A stretch of DNA of 21,793 nt from Verrucomicrobiota bacterium (GTDB lineage: Bacteria > Verrucomicrobiota > Kiritimatiellia > UBA8416 > JAIOPI01): contig JAQCIA010000002.1 in NCBI GenBank assembly GCA_027620105.1, forward strand, positions 1 to 21,793, read 5' to 3'. Both the position numbers and the translations under genes were made by a program. Of this stretch, positions 1 to 7,589 are shown piece after piece. The stretch's first letter is position 1. Each line of letters starts with the position of its first letter. The notes under the pieces are model-generated. The model saw only the letters and a list, made by a program, of their open reading frames with translations, did no database searches and was not told where the DNA came from.

Positions 1-2
1 AT

Positions 3-1169
3 TTTGAGGACAGTTTTGTGTTGTCCGGCCGACTGGGCTACGACTATTCCGAGCGCTGGGGCTTCGAACTTGTGGGGCACATCGCGCCGGATTTAGAGGC
101 GAATGATCGCAATACGCCGCAGCTGGATGCGAACGGCGATCCGGTTCTCGATGCGAACGGCAATTTCATCATTGTTTCGGTGCCGCGCACGGATGTGGAC
201 AACACCTACGCTGCGGGATTGGCGCTGGACGGTCTCTATCACTTCACCCGCTGGGAGCGTCTCGATCCCTATCTGGCAGCGGGGATGGGGTTCTTCTGGT
301 ACGGCGACTCTTCCGATGGTGAAAATTTCAGCCCATCGGTGCGCGTCGGTGGCGGCGTGATGTATCACTTCAATGATGAGTGGGGCATGCGCGTGGACCA
401 GCGCACCTTCGTGGCTGGCAACGACACGGAAGCCCACATGATCATTGAGGGTGGCCTGGTCTGGAACTGGGGCGCGCGGTTGGCGGAGGATTTCGTGGCC
501 AGCGGTGGTCCTTTGGATAGCGATGGCGATGGCTTGTTGGACGAAGACGAAGCCATCTGGCGGACCGACCCGCTGGATCCCGACACGGACAAGGATGACC
601 TCCGCGACGGCGAGGAAGTGCACAAATACAAGACGAATCCGCTGGATCCTGACACGGACATGGATGCGTTGAAGGATGGCGCCGAAGTGCACAAGTACGG
701 CACCGATCCGACGAAGCGCGACACGGACAACGGGGGCGTGGCAGACGGGCATGAAGTGATTGAGGACAACACGAATCCGCTGGACCCCACGGATGATTTA
801 CAGCTCTTCGAGCTCTACCTGCAATTCGATTACGACAAGGCGATCATCAAGCCCCAGTACTATCCGCAACTGGACGTGATTGCCAAGGTGCTTGAACGCG
901 ATCCGGGTGCCACCGCGCGAATCGAAGGGCACGCCGACAAGCTGAAGAAGTCGAAGTCCACCTACAACAAGAAGCTGTCGAAGGACCGGGCGAGTGCTGT
1001 GTTGGACTACATCGCGAAGCATGGCAAGATCAGTGCCTCGCGGATGGAAGCTTTCGGCTACGGCTTTGACCGCCCCAAGGCCGCAAATGATCCGGTGACC
1101 GGGAATCCCGAGAACCGCCGGGTTGAGGTGTATATCCGCCGTTCCGCGCTGGCGACTGACGCGCCGTGA
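3..1169 (+). CDS. OmpA-family outer-membrane protein with thrombospondin type 3 repeats (5' partial)
   Basis: This is the 3' part of a gene entering from the left edge. The frame is open to base 3 (FEDSF before the GTG at 18), so that GTG is unlikely to be the start. About 388 residues are visible. Roughly the first 155 look like a small outer-membrane beta-barrel, with alternating aromatic strands such as LGYDYSERWGFELVGH and VGGGVMYHFNDEWGMRV. Next come four or five Asp-rich repeats of the type DSDGDGLLDEDE and DPDTDKDDLRDGEE, the thrombospondin type 3 pattern that binds calcium. The last 110 residues are an OmpA C-terminal peptidoglycan-binding domain: FDYDKAIIKP, IEGHAD, LSKDRASAVLDYI and the closing NRRVEVYIRR. 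Family knowledge says such proteins anchor the outer membrane to the cell wall. The domain call is firm; the N-terminus and any signal peptide lie outside the window. Confidence 0.9.
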   Translation, partial: FEDSFVLSGRLGYDYSERWGFELVGHIAPDLEANDRNTPQLDANGDPVLDANGNFIIVSVPRTDVDNTYAAGLALDGLYHFTRWERLDPYLAAGMGFFWYGDSSDGENFSPSVRVGGGVMYHFNDEWGMRVDQRTFVAGNDTEAHMIIEGGLVWNWGARLAEDFVASGGPLDSDGDGLLDEDEAIWRTDPLDPDTDKDDLRDGEEVHKYKTNPLDPDTDMDALKDGAEVHKYGTDPTKRDTDNGGVADGHEVIEDNTNPLDPTDDLQLFELYLQFDYDKAIIKPQYYPQLDVIAKVLERDPGATARIEGHADKLKKSKSTYNKKLSKDRASAVLDYIAKHGKISASRMEAFGYGFDRPKAANDPVTGNPENRRVEVYIRRSALATDAP

Positions 1170-1186
1170 GCGGCCGGCATTGACGC

Positions 1187-1210
1187 GGTGCCCGCACCAG
1201 AGCGGGCGCC
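1187..1210 (+). terminator. GC-rich hairpin after the OmpA gene, possible terminator
   Basis: An inverted repeat begins 18 bases after the OmpA stop: GGTGCCCGC (1187-1195), six-base loop ACCAGA, GCGGGCGCC (1202-1210). This gives nine pairs with one G-T wobble. No T-tract follows, so it is not a classical intrinsic terminator. It may slow polymerase, protect the 3' end, or mean little in GC-rich DNA. Confidence 0.35.
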
Positions 1211-1264
1211 GGCTCGGGCCGCAGCGGTGTGCCGCGCGGCAAAGTCCCAGGAAAGCGTGAGCCC

Positions 1265-1942
1265 GTGCGGATTCTGAACAGATACCTCCGGACCAGCTTC
1301 ATCGTCACGTTTCTGATGTCGCTGATGGTCATCACATTCGTGATGTGCATCGGGATCCTGTTCAAGGTGACGGATCTGATTGCGCTGGGCGTCAGTTGGC
1401 AGCCGGTTCTGCGCTTGCTCATGTTCGGCTTTCCACGGGCCCTGACCTACTCGATTCCGGTCAGTGTGTTGACGGCTTGCCTGCTGGTTTTCGGGCGTTT
1501 GTCGTCCGACGGCGAAATCACGGCCATGAAGGCATCCGGCATCGACATGCGGGATATCGTGCGTCAACCCTGCATCATTGCGGGGCTGCTCAGTTTATTC
1601 TGCATTTTCAACAACAACGAAGTGGTTCCGATGGGGCACCTGGCCGGGCGGATTCAGTTGGCGCAGCTCGGGGTGGAGGCGCCGTTAGATTTGCTCGAAG
1701 AGGGGCGGTTCATCCAGGACTTTCCCGGAATGACGATGTACATCGGGGAAAAACGCGGAACCAAACTGTATGGTGTGCGCATCTACGATTTGCGCAAAGA
1801 AGGCATCCGGCGCGAAATTCGTGCCGCCACCGGCGTGGTGCGGGAAGAACCGCGGGGCGGAATCTCGCTGGAACTGTTCGATGTGCGCATCGACCCCTTT
1901 GCTGACGGCCGGGCGCGGCCTACTGCGAGTCGTGGATCGTGA
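1265..1942 (+). CDS. LptF/LptG-family lipopolysaccharide export permease, N-terminal fragment (frameshifted)
   Basis: This is the N-terminal two thirds of a YjgP/YjgQ-type permease, an inner-membrane subunit of the LptB2FG transporter that extracts LPS for delivery to the outer membrane. The GTG at 1265 (MRILNRYLRTSFIVTF) is chosen over the upstream ATG at 1229 because AGGAAA at 1249-1254 sits ten bases ahead. Membrane segments are visible at about residues 10-35 and 55-80. The family hallmark GRLSSDGEITAMKASGID follows, then a periplasmic jellyroll-like region (FPGMTMYIGEKRG, LYGVRIYDL). The frame breaks in the G run at 1911-1913 and ends in unrelated residues (RARPTASRGS). The rest of the protein is read in the next frame up to 2355. 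One added G would rejoin the halves into a protein of about 363 residues, normal for the family. LptF cannot be told from LptG here. Confidence 0.85.
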   Translation: MRILNRYLRTSFIVTFLMSLMVITFVMCIGILFKVTDLIALGVSWQPVLRLLMFGFPRALTYSIPVSVLTACLLVFGRLSSDGEITAMKASGIDMRDIVRQPCIIAGLLSLFCIFNNNEVVPMGHLAGRIQLAQLGVEAPLDLLEEGRFIQDFPGMTMYIGEKRGTKLYGVRIYDLRKEGIRREIRAATGVVREEPRGGISLELFDVRIDPFADGRARPTASRGS

Positions 1943-2355
1943 ACGTGCCGCGGCATGGAAAGGGCGGCAATTATCGACCGGACGAAGATGATCAGACCCT
2001 GTGGCCGCTGTTGCGTGATATCAGGACAGCCGCACAGGATCATCCTGAATTCAGTCCGGAGGATCTCGTGCGCTATGTGTGCAGCTTGCGCGTGGAGGTG
2101 CATAAGCGGCTATCGTTGGGGGCCGCCTGCATTGCCTTTGCACTGCTCGGGATCCCGCTGGGCGTGAAAGCCCATCGCAAGGAATCATCCGCGGGCATCG
2201 CCATCAGCCTGCTCGTGGTGTTCTGCTACTATGCCTTCCTGCTGGCGGCGGACGCATTGGAAAAACGGCCGGAATTCCAACCGCATCTGCTGGCGTGGGT
2301 TCCCATTCTGCTGGCGATCGGCATTGGCGGGTGGCTGGTCAAGCGCCACAACTAG
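1939..2355 (+). CDS. LptF/LptG-family permease, C-terminal fragment (frameshifted continuation)
   Basis: This is the remaining third of the permease that starts at 1265, in the -1 frame. The homologous frame can be read back to just before 1924 (AYCESWIVNVP), ahead of the GTG at 1939 that a gene caller would pick, so that GTG is probably not a real start. The sequence has the C-terminal transmembrane bundle of LptF/LptG: RLSLGAACIAFALLGIPLGV, then SSAGIAISLLVVFCYYAFLL, then LLAWVPILLAIGIGGWLV. No Shine-Dalgarno stands out near 1939. On its own it lacks the first membrane helices and would not be a working permease. It belongs with the upstream fragment either as one gene hit by a sequencing error or as a recently broken gene. 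Confidence 0.85.
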   Translation: MNVPRHGKGGNYRPDEDDQTLWPLLRDIRTAAQDHPEFSPEDLVRYVCSLRVEVHKRLSLGAACIAFALLGIPLGVKAHRKESSAGIAISLLVVFCYYAFLLAADALEKRPEFQPHLLAWVPILLAIGIGGWLVKRHN

Positions 2356-2655
2356 TGTCGGCGTCCAATGCCTCCTGGCTGCGGACCTGTCGGGTTGGAG
2401 TGGCTTTTGGCCGGCCATAGCCGACATGAGGTCGGATCTGCCGTAAGTGTCATCGTGAAAGAAGTGAAAGGCGCAATACAACGGGGGCACGGCGTCACGA
2501 ACGTTGCGTATGGGCAACAATCGGGATGCAGGGCCGTCAGGGCCGCCACCCGCCCGGAGGCGGGACCCATGGAATTGCAGTTTCCAATCCGATTCTGATT
2601 TGTTAAGAGTGCGTGGCCCCGAAACACAGGGAAATTCAAGGAAGGGATGCCGGCT
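2356..2655. other. 300-base intergenic spacer before fabZ
   Basis: No convincing gene is seen on either strand. It holds two short perfect inverted repeats: CCGAC-ATGAG-GTCGG at 2421-2435 and the stronger one at 2549-2564. The start of the fabZ-lpxA-gsp run lies downstream, so a promoter is expected here, but I could not pick a credible -35/-10 pair. Confidence 0.5.
2549..2564. repeat. Perfect short inverted repeat (hairpin)
   Basis: CCCGCC (2549-2554), loop CGGA, GGCGGG (2559-2564): a six-pair stem with a tetraloop, about 90 bases before the fabZ start. No T-tract follows on either strand. The flank (GGAATTGCAGTTTCCAATCC) resembles, in reverse complement, part of the hairpin-rich linker in the pabAB gene near 10757-10772. 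That similarity is weak. Confidence 0.4.
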
Positions 2656-3111
2656 ATGGCCACGCTGACAATCGAACAAATACTATCCACGCTGCCGCAC
2701 CGATATCCGATGTTGCTGGTGGATCGCGTGATCGAATGCGACGACGAAAAGCGGATTGTCGGCATCAAGAACGTTACCGCGAACGAACCCTTTTTTCAGG
2801 GGCATTTTCCCGGGAACCCGGTGATGCCCGGCGTGTTGCAGCTGGAAGCCATGGCGCAAACCGGCGGGATTTTGATGGTTCGTATTCTGCAGGCTACAAC
2901 CCACGCGGGCGGCACGCCCTATTTCATGGCACTCGACAACGTGAAGTTTCGCAAAGTGGTGCGCCCCGGCGATCAATTGCGGATCGAGTGTGAACTCACG
3001 CAGTCCCGCTCGCGAACGGCACGCTTCGTGGGGCGCTGCCTGGTGGACGGCCAGCTCGTATCCGAGGCGGAATTGATGTGCATGATAGCCAAGGAAAGCG
3101 CGCCGGCATGA
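2656..3111 (+). CDS. fabZ: 3-hydroxyacyl-[acyl-carrier-protein] dehydratase FabZ
   Basis: FabZ dehydrates (3R)-hydroxyacyl-ACP to trans-2-enoyl-ACP in fatty-acid elongation in the cytoplasm. It competes with the lipid A branch for hydroxyacyl-ACP. The hot-dog fold signature is complete: LPHRYPMLLVDRV near the N-terminus, then FFQGHFPGNPVMPGVLQLEAM with catalytic His50 and Glu64, then ALDNVKFRKVVRPGDQL. The ATG at 2656 is preferred over the ATG at 2647 because AGGAAGG (2639-2645) is ten bases from 2656 but only one from 2647. That gives 151 residues, usual for the family. The stop overlaps the lpxA start (ATGA), so the two are translationally coupled. fabZ-lpxA is a widely conserved order in diderm bacteria. 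Confidence 0.96.
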   Translation: MATLTIEQILSTLPHRYPMLLVDRVIECDDEKRIVGIKNVTANEPFFQGHFPGNPVMPGVLQLEAMAQTGGILMVRILQATTHAGGTPYFMALDNVKFRKVVRPGDQLRIECELTQSRSRTARFVGRCLVDGQLVSEAELMCMIAKESAPA

Positions 3112-3881
3112 CCGTTGTCCACCCGTCAGCGGTTGTCGCCAAAGAAGCGGTACTGGGCGAGGGAGTCGAGGTCGGCCCTTTTTGCGTGGTCGGTCCACAG
3201 GTGGTCATCGGCGACGGCACCAGGCTGATGTCGCATGTGGTGCTTGATGGGCGCACGCGCATCGGGCAGCGCTGCATCGTGTTTCCTTTCGCATCGCTTG
3301 GCACGCAGACGCAGGACCTGAAATTTCGCGGTGGGCAAACGTCCGTGGAGATTGGCAACGAGACGACGATCCGTGAATATGTGACGGTCAACGCCGGCAC
3401 GAACGAGGGCGAAGTCACGCGTGTGGGCTCGGGATGTCACATCATGGCCTATTCGCATGTGGCGCACGCCTGTCGCGTCGGCGATGGGGTGATCATGGCC
3501 AACGGGGCGACGCTGGCCGGCGAAGTGGTGGTGGAGGATCTCGCGACCATCGGGGGGCTGGTCGGCGTTCATCAGTTTGTGCGCATCGGCACGATGTGCA
3601 TGATTGGCGGATGCAGCAAGCTGACGCAGGATTGCATGCCGTACATGATTGTGGACGGCAATCCCGCCAAGGTGCATGGGATCAATCGCATCGGGCTGCA
3701 GCGCAAGAACGTGGGTGAGGATGCACAGCATCAGTTGAAGCAGGCCTTCCGGATCATGTGCCGGGAGTCGCATACGACGAGTGAGGCACTGCAGAAGATC
3801 GAGTCGGAACTACAAGGGGGGCACGAGTTGAATCATCTCGTGGCCTTCATCCGCGCATCCGAGCGTGGCGTGATAAAGTGA
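3108..3881 (+). CDS. lpxA: UDP-N-acetylglucosamine acyltransferase LpxA
   Basis: LpxA catalyses the first step of lipid A synthesis, moving an R-3-hydroxyacyl chain from ACP to the 3-OH of UDP-GlcNAc in the cytoplasm. The protein (257 residues; the E. coli enzyme has 262) is a left-handed beta helix of hexapeptide repeats (VLGEGVEVGPFCVVG, VVIGDGTRL, VRIGTMCMIGG) followed by a helical C-terminus. The family motif SHVAHACRVGDG gives His117 and His120, the latter matching the catalytic His of E. coli LpxA. GNPAKVHGINRIGLQRK also matches. The ATG at 3108 overlaps the fabZ stop and has AAGGAAA at 3091-3097; the longer frame from 3078 is not needed. The other lipid A genes (lpxB, lpxC, lpxD) are not in this window. 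Confidence 0.96.
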   Translation: MTVVHPSAVVAKEAVLGEGVEVGPFCVVGPQVVIGDGTRLMSHVVLDGRTRIGQRCIVFPFASLGTQTQDLKFRGGQTSVEIGNETTIREYVTVNAGTNEGEVTRVGSGCHIMAYSHVAHACRVGDGVIMANGATLAGEVVVEDLATIGGLVGVHQFVRIGTMCMIGGCSKLTQDCMPYMIVDGNPAKVHGINRIGLQRKNVGEDAQHQLKQAFRIMCRESHTTSEALQKIESELQGGHELNHLVAFIRASERGVIK

Positions 3882-3910
3882 ACCGGTTCCGCCGGTACCG
3901 GGGTGAGCGT

Positions 3911-5890
3911 ATGACCATGCGTGTGAGATTGGCGGTCTTCGCGGCTGCTGGCGTACTGGGTGTGATGCCTGGCGCCCTAGCCGATACCATCACGCTGTCC
4001 AGCGCGCCTGCACAACCCGACCATGGGATTTCCACGGATGAAGCCTACATCAACTTCAGCTTCGATCAGGTGACCATTCCTACCTTCGCGAGCCTGGTGG
4101 GCAAGCTGACGGGCCGGAAGATCGTGGTGGCCGATGACGTGACGCGCAAGCTCACGGTGATCTCGCCAAAAATACGGCGTGATGAGGCGTTCTCGCTGTT
4201 TGTCTCCATTCTGGAATCCGCGGGCTGTTCCGTGGAAAAGGATGGAGGGATTGACCGGGTCGTGCTGCTGGCGGAGCGTGCCAGCACACTCGCACCGGTG
4301 GTCGGCGTGGACGAGGCACTGCCGACCGAAGGCATCGTCACGAAGATCTTTCGCTTGAAGCACGTGACCGCTGTGGACATGCGCAGGGTGCTGGAACCAA
4401 AAGTGCGGGGAGGTCGTCTGGGCGCGGTGGGGGTGATTGAAGACACCAACCACCTGGTGGTGACCGACACGGCGGAAAGCATTCGGCGCATAGAGAAGAT
4501 TGTGGCCGAGGTGGACCAGGCCGGTCTGGCGCGGATCACGGAACTGGTGACGCTCAAGTTCGCCAGCGCGCAGGATGTGGCGCGCGAATTGAACGCCACC
4601 CTCGGCGGCACGGATACGACCGGCGAGCAACTGCGCCGGCGCCTACCCGCAGTGGGTGATTCGCCGGCGGAAGACGGCAGGCATGCCATGGTCGTGGCGT
4701 CTTCACACGCGAACAGCCTGTTGCTGGTGGGCACGGTTTCCCAGAACCAAGAGCTGAAAGACCTCATCGCCAGGATCGACGTGGACACGCCCAGCGGGCG
4801 CGGGCGCCTGAACGCAATCTTCCTGAAGTACATCGGGGCGGTAGATGCCGCCAAAAATTTGAAAGCGTTGCTTGGGCAGCCCGAATCCGCCACGGGACAG
4901 GGCGCCGTGGCCAGCATCAACCGCCGCGAGATCGCCATTGAACCCAGCCTGGAAAACAACGCCCTGCTGGTGGATGCCAGTCCGGGCGACTTTGAGGTGG
5001 TGCGCAAACTGGTGGATCAACTGGATCGCATGCCGGAGCAGGTGCATATTGAGGTGATCATTGCTGAGCTGACGGAGGGCGACGGCCTCGACATCGGCGT
5101 CGATATGGCGGCCCTCGACCTGCCAGGCGAGGTGGGGGACTACACCGTCCAGGGCAGCAGCACGACGCGCAGCAGCACCGAGAGCCTGCTGGATGCGGTC
5201 CAGAACGGAATCTTTCCGAGCGGCTTGTCGGTGGGGGTGGCCCACGGCACAGGGCTCGATGCTTCCGGGAACGTCATCGTGGGGTATCCGGGGATCATCA
5301 GCATCAGCGCGATCAAAAAGGACTCGCGCTTCAAAATCCGTTCCAACCCTTCCTTGATGGCGCAGAACAACCGTGAAGCCAGCGTCAGTATTGTGAACGA
5401 GATTCCTGTTCTGAAATCCACGATTGAAGGGGGCTCGGGAACGTCTCGCGATGTGATTCAGAATATCGAACGCATCGATGTGGGGATTAAGCTTAAGCTC
5501 ACGCCGCATATTCTTCCGGGTGGCGAAGTCCGCATGGAGCTGAATCCAAGCATTGAGGCGGTGATTGATCCGGGACCGACGGACCAGCCTTTTACGCCGA
5601 CGATTGCCAAGCGCGAAGTATCCACCACGGTCACGGTGCAGGACGGCGAGGTTATTGTGATTGCCGGGCTGACGCGGGAGGATTCCACCAGAATGGTGCA
5701 GCGGATTCCGTATCTGGGATCCTTGCCACTGGTCGGCTGGCTGTTTCGGCACACCGTGGAAGCCCGTGAGAAGACCAATCTCCTGATTTTCGTGAGACCT
5801 CGAATCGTCAAGGACAGCGCGGTGGCGGCCGCGATTCGCACAGATGCCGCGCTCAAAACCGGGCTGAAGCACGATGACGACCAGCCCTGA
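3911..5890 (+). CDS. gspD: Type II secretion secretin GspD (PulD/OutD family)
   Basis: This is the outer-membrane channel of a type II secretion or related type IV pilus machine. The ATG at 3911 begins a classical signal peptide (MTMRVRLAVFAAAGVLGV, cleavage near ALA-D) and has GGGGTGAG just upstream. A GTG at 3878 overlapping the lpxA stop is in frame and possible, but would place 11 charged residues before it. No lipobox is seen. Periplasmic N domains follow in order: N0 (FDQVTIPTFASLVGKLTGRK), N1 (TKIFRLKHVTAVDMRRVLEP), N2 (ITELVTLKFASAQDVARELN) and N3 (LNAIFLKYIGAVDAAKNLKA). The secretin core includes SNPSLMAQNNREASV, VGIKLKLTPHIL and VQDGEVIVIAGL, closing with IPYLGSLPLVGWLFR and TNLLIFVRPRIV. 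Four N domains fit GspD better than PilQ. It overlaps gspE by 17 bases. Confidence 0.93.
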   Translation: MTMRVRLAVFAAAGVLGVMPGALADTITLSSAPAQPDHGISTDEAYINFSFDQVTIPTFASLVGKLTGRKIVVADDVTRKLTVISPKIRRDEAFSLFVSILESAGCSVEKDGGIDRVVLLAERASTLAPVVGVDEALPTEGIVTKIFRLKHVTAVDMRRVLEPKVRGGRLGAVGVIEDTNHLVVTDTAESIRRIEKIVAEVDQAGLARITELVTLKFASAQDVARELNATLGGTDTTGEQLRRRLPAVGDSPAEDGRHAMVVASSHANSLLLVGTVSQNQELKDLIARIDVDTPSGRGRLNAIFLKYIGAVDAAKNLKALLGQPESATGQGAVASINRREIAIEPSLENNALLVDASPGDFEVVRKLVDQLDRMPEQVHIEVIIAELTEGDGLDIGVDMAALDLPGEVGDYTVQGSSTTRSSTESLLDAVQNGIFPSGLSVGVAHGTGLDASGNVIVGYPGIISISAIKKDSRFKIRSNPSLMAQNNREASVSIVNEIPVLKSTIEGGSGTSRDVIQNIERIDVGIKLKLTPHILPGGEVRMELNPSIEAVIDPGPTDQPFTPTIAKREVSTTVTVQDGEVIVIAGLTREDSTRMVQRIPYLGSLPLVGWLFRHTVEAREKTNLLIFVRPRIVKDSAVAAAIRTDAALKTGLKHDDDQP

Positions 5891-7469
5891 GGCCAGGCAG
5901 CCGGGTTCGCCAGGCGCAGAGGGGGATCACCTGCGTGCCCTGGGGGATTCCACCGGACTTCCGGTACTGGAGCATCTGCCAGCGGAAATCCTGGATGCCT
6001 CCCTGATCAAAGATCTCTCGCTGGAATGGGCACGGACGCATTGCCTTTTGCCGGTCACGGTGGACGGGCAGGCCTGTGTGCTCACCGCCGATCCTGATCA
6101 AGTTGCACCGCAGGAATATCTGGCGTTGTTGCTGGGGCGCGAGCTGCAGCCGATACTCGCGTCCCGGGCCTTGATCCTGGCCGGTATTGAGCAGTGCTAT
6201 TACAGCCGGGAATCATCGCCCGGGGACTTTCTGAAGGATCTGGCCCGCAGTGAAGGGCCGCCGGTGACGGCGACGATCCCGGCCAGCGCGGACCTGTTGC
6301 AGGTTGCCACCGAGGCACCGGTGACCCAGCTTGTGAATCTGATTCTGCTCGAGGCGGTCAAGCGCCGCGCCTCGGATATTCATTTCGAGCCCTTCGAGTC
6401 CCGCTTGCGCGTGCGCTATCGCATCGATGGCGTCCTTTACGAGCAGGCGGGCCCGCCCAAGCACCTGGAAGAATCCCTGGTTTCGCGACTGAAGGTGATG
6501 GCGCGCATGGACATTGCGGAAAAGCGCCTGCCGCAGGATGGCATGGCGCGGGTGCGGGTGGGCGAGCGCGAAATTGATGTGCGCGTATCCACGATTCCCG
6601 TGGCGGAAGGCGAACGCATGGTGCTGCGTTTGCTGGACAGCCGCTCCGCGCTATTGCCATTGTCTGCGCTTGGGATGGCGGAAGGGATGCGTGCGACCTT
6701 TGAGCACACGCTGACGGGTGCCGATGGCATGGTGGTGGTGTGCGGTCCCACGGGTGCCGGCAAGACGACCACACTCTATGCAGCGCTGGGCCTGCTCGAT
6801 GCTTCCCGCCGGAATATTCTGACGATCGAGGACCCCATCGAGTATCAACTTTCGAACATCGGGCAAATGCAGGTGAAGCCGAAGATCGGCCTAACCTTCT
6901 CGAACGGCCTGCGTCATATTCTGCGCCAGGATCCGGATGTAATTCTGGTGGGCGAGACCCGTGATCTGGAAACGGCTGAAATTGCTATTCGCTCGGCGTT
7001 GACGGGGCATCTGGTCTTCACGACGTTGCACACCAGCGACGCACCGGGTGTTATTCTGCGGTTGATGGACATGGGGGTGCCAGCGCCACTATTGGCGGCC
7101 TGCCTGCGCAGCGTGCTGGCGCAGCGGTTGGTGCGGCGGCTTTGTCCGGTCTGCAAGCGATCAACCCTGGTCGCAGGCGTGGCGCGCGGTGTACCCTCGC
7201 CGATGATGGCGGCGATGGCTGGGCGACCAACCTGGGAACCGGTGGGGTGTGGCGAGTGCCTGGAAGGGTTCAAAGGGCGTCTGGGGCTTTTCGAGTTCAT
7301 GCCCGTGGGGGACAGTTTGCGTGAGGCCATGCGCAGTGGTGCTTCGGGATTGAGCAGCTTGCGCCGCGTGGCAGCGGCAGCGGGGATGGTGACGTTGCAG
7401 GACGATGCGCAGGCCAAGGTACTGGCTGGCCAGACGAGTCTCGCTGAAGTGTTGGCGGTGCTGGCCTAG
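5874..7469 (+). CDS. gspE: Type II secretion / type IV pilus assembly ATPase GspE
   Basis: This cytoplasmic hexameric ATPase powers pseudopilus extension. Its 531 residues show a short N1E-like domain, then the RASDIHFEPFESRLRVRYRIDG motif region typical of GspE/PilB N2 domains. The Walker A loop GPTGAGKTT has Lys297. The Asp box (LTIEDPIEYQL), Walker B (ILRQDPDVILVGETRD) and His box (GHLVFTTLHTSDAP) follow. Near the C-terminus a CPVC...CGEC pair forms the tetracysteine zinc site of GspE/PilB enzymes. The ATG at 5874 lies inside the end of gspD, so translation is coupled. All catalytic motifs are intact. GspE and PilB cannot be separated with certainty, but the GspD and GspF neighbours favour GspE. 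Confidence 0.95.
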   Translation: MTTSPEARQPGSPGAEGDHLRALGDSTGLPVLEHLPAEILDASLIKDLSLEWARTHCLLPVTVDGQACVLTADPDQVAPQEYLALLLGRELQPILASRALILAGIEQCYYSRESSPGDFLKDLARSEGPPVTATIPASADLLQVATEAPVTQLVNLILLEAVKRRASDIHFEPFESRLRVRYRIDGVLYEQAGPPKHLEESLVSRLKVMARMDIAEKRLPQDGMARVRVGEREIDVRVSTIPVAEGERMVLRLLDSRSALLPLSALGMAEGMRATFEHTLTGADGMVVVCGPTGAGKTTTLYAALGLLDASRRNILTIEDPIEYQLSNIGQMQVKPKIGLTFSNGLRHILRQDPDVILVGETRDLETAEIAIRSALTGHLVFTTLHTSDAPGVILRLMDMGVPAPLLAACLRSVLAQRLVRRLCPVCKRSTLVAGVARGVPSPMMAAMAGRPTWEPVGCGECLEGFKGRLGLFEFMPVGDSLREAMRSGASGLSSLRRVAAAAGMVTLQDDAQAKVLAGQTSLAEVLAVLA

Positions 7470-7589
7470 TGGTTCGTGCCGTGGCGTGCCGTTCTGACCA
7501 GGGCTCCCAAGTCGATCCTCGTGTGAACGCCGGCTACTGGATGGTGCTCCATGTGATTTTGCCCGCACCGAGAAGCATGCGTTGGTGCT

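Noticed and set aside
1905..1942. Programmed -1 ribosomal frameshift in the LptF/LptG gene
   Set aside because: The site GCCGGGCGC is not a slippery heptamer and no pseudoknot is evident; a missing G explains it more simply.
4703..5872. 389-codon minus-strand open frame in gspD
   Set aside because: Antisense to the secretin core, with Arg/His-rich shadow composition.
7470..7589. Small gene between gspE and gspF
   Set aside because: No frame with a ribosome-binding site or protein-like sequence; probably just spacer.
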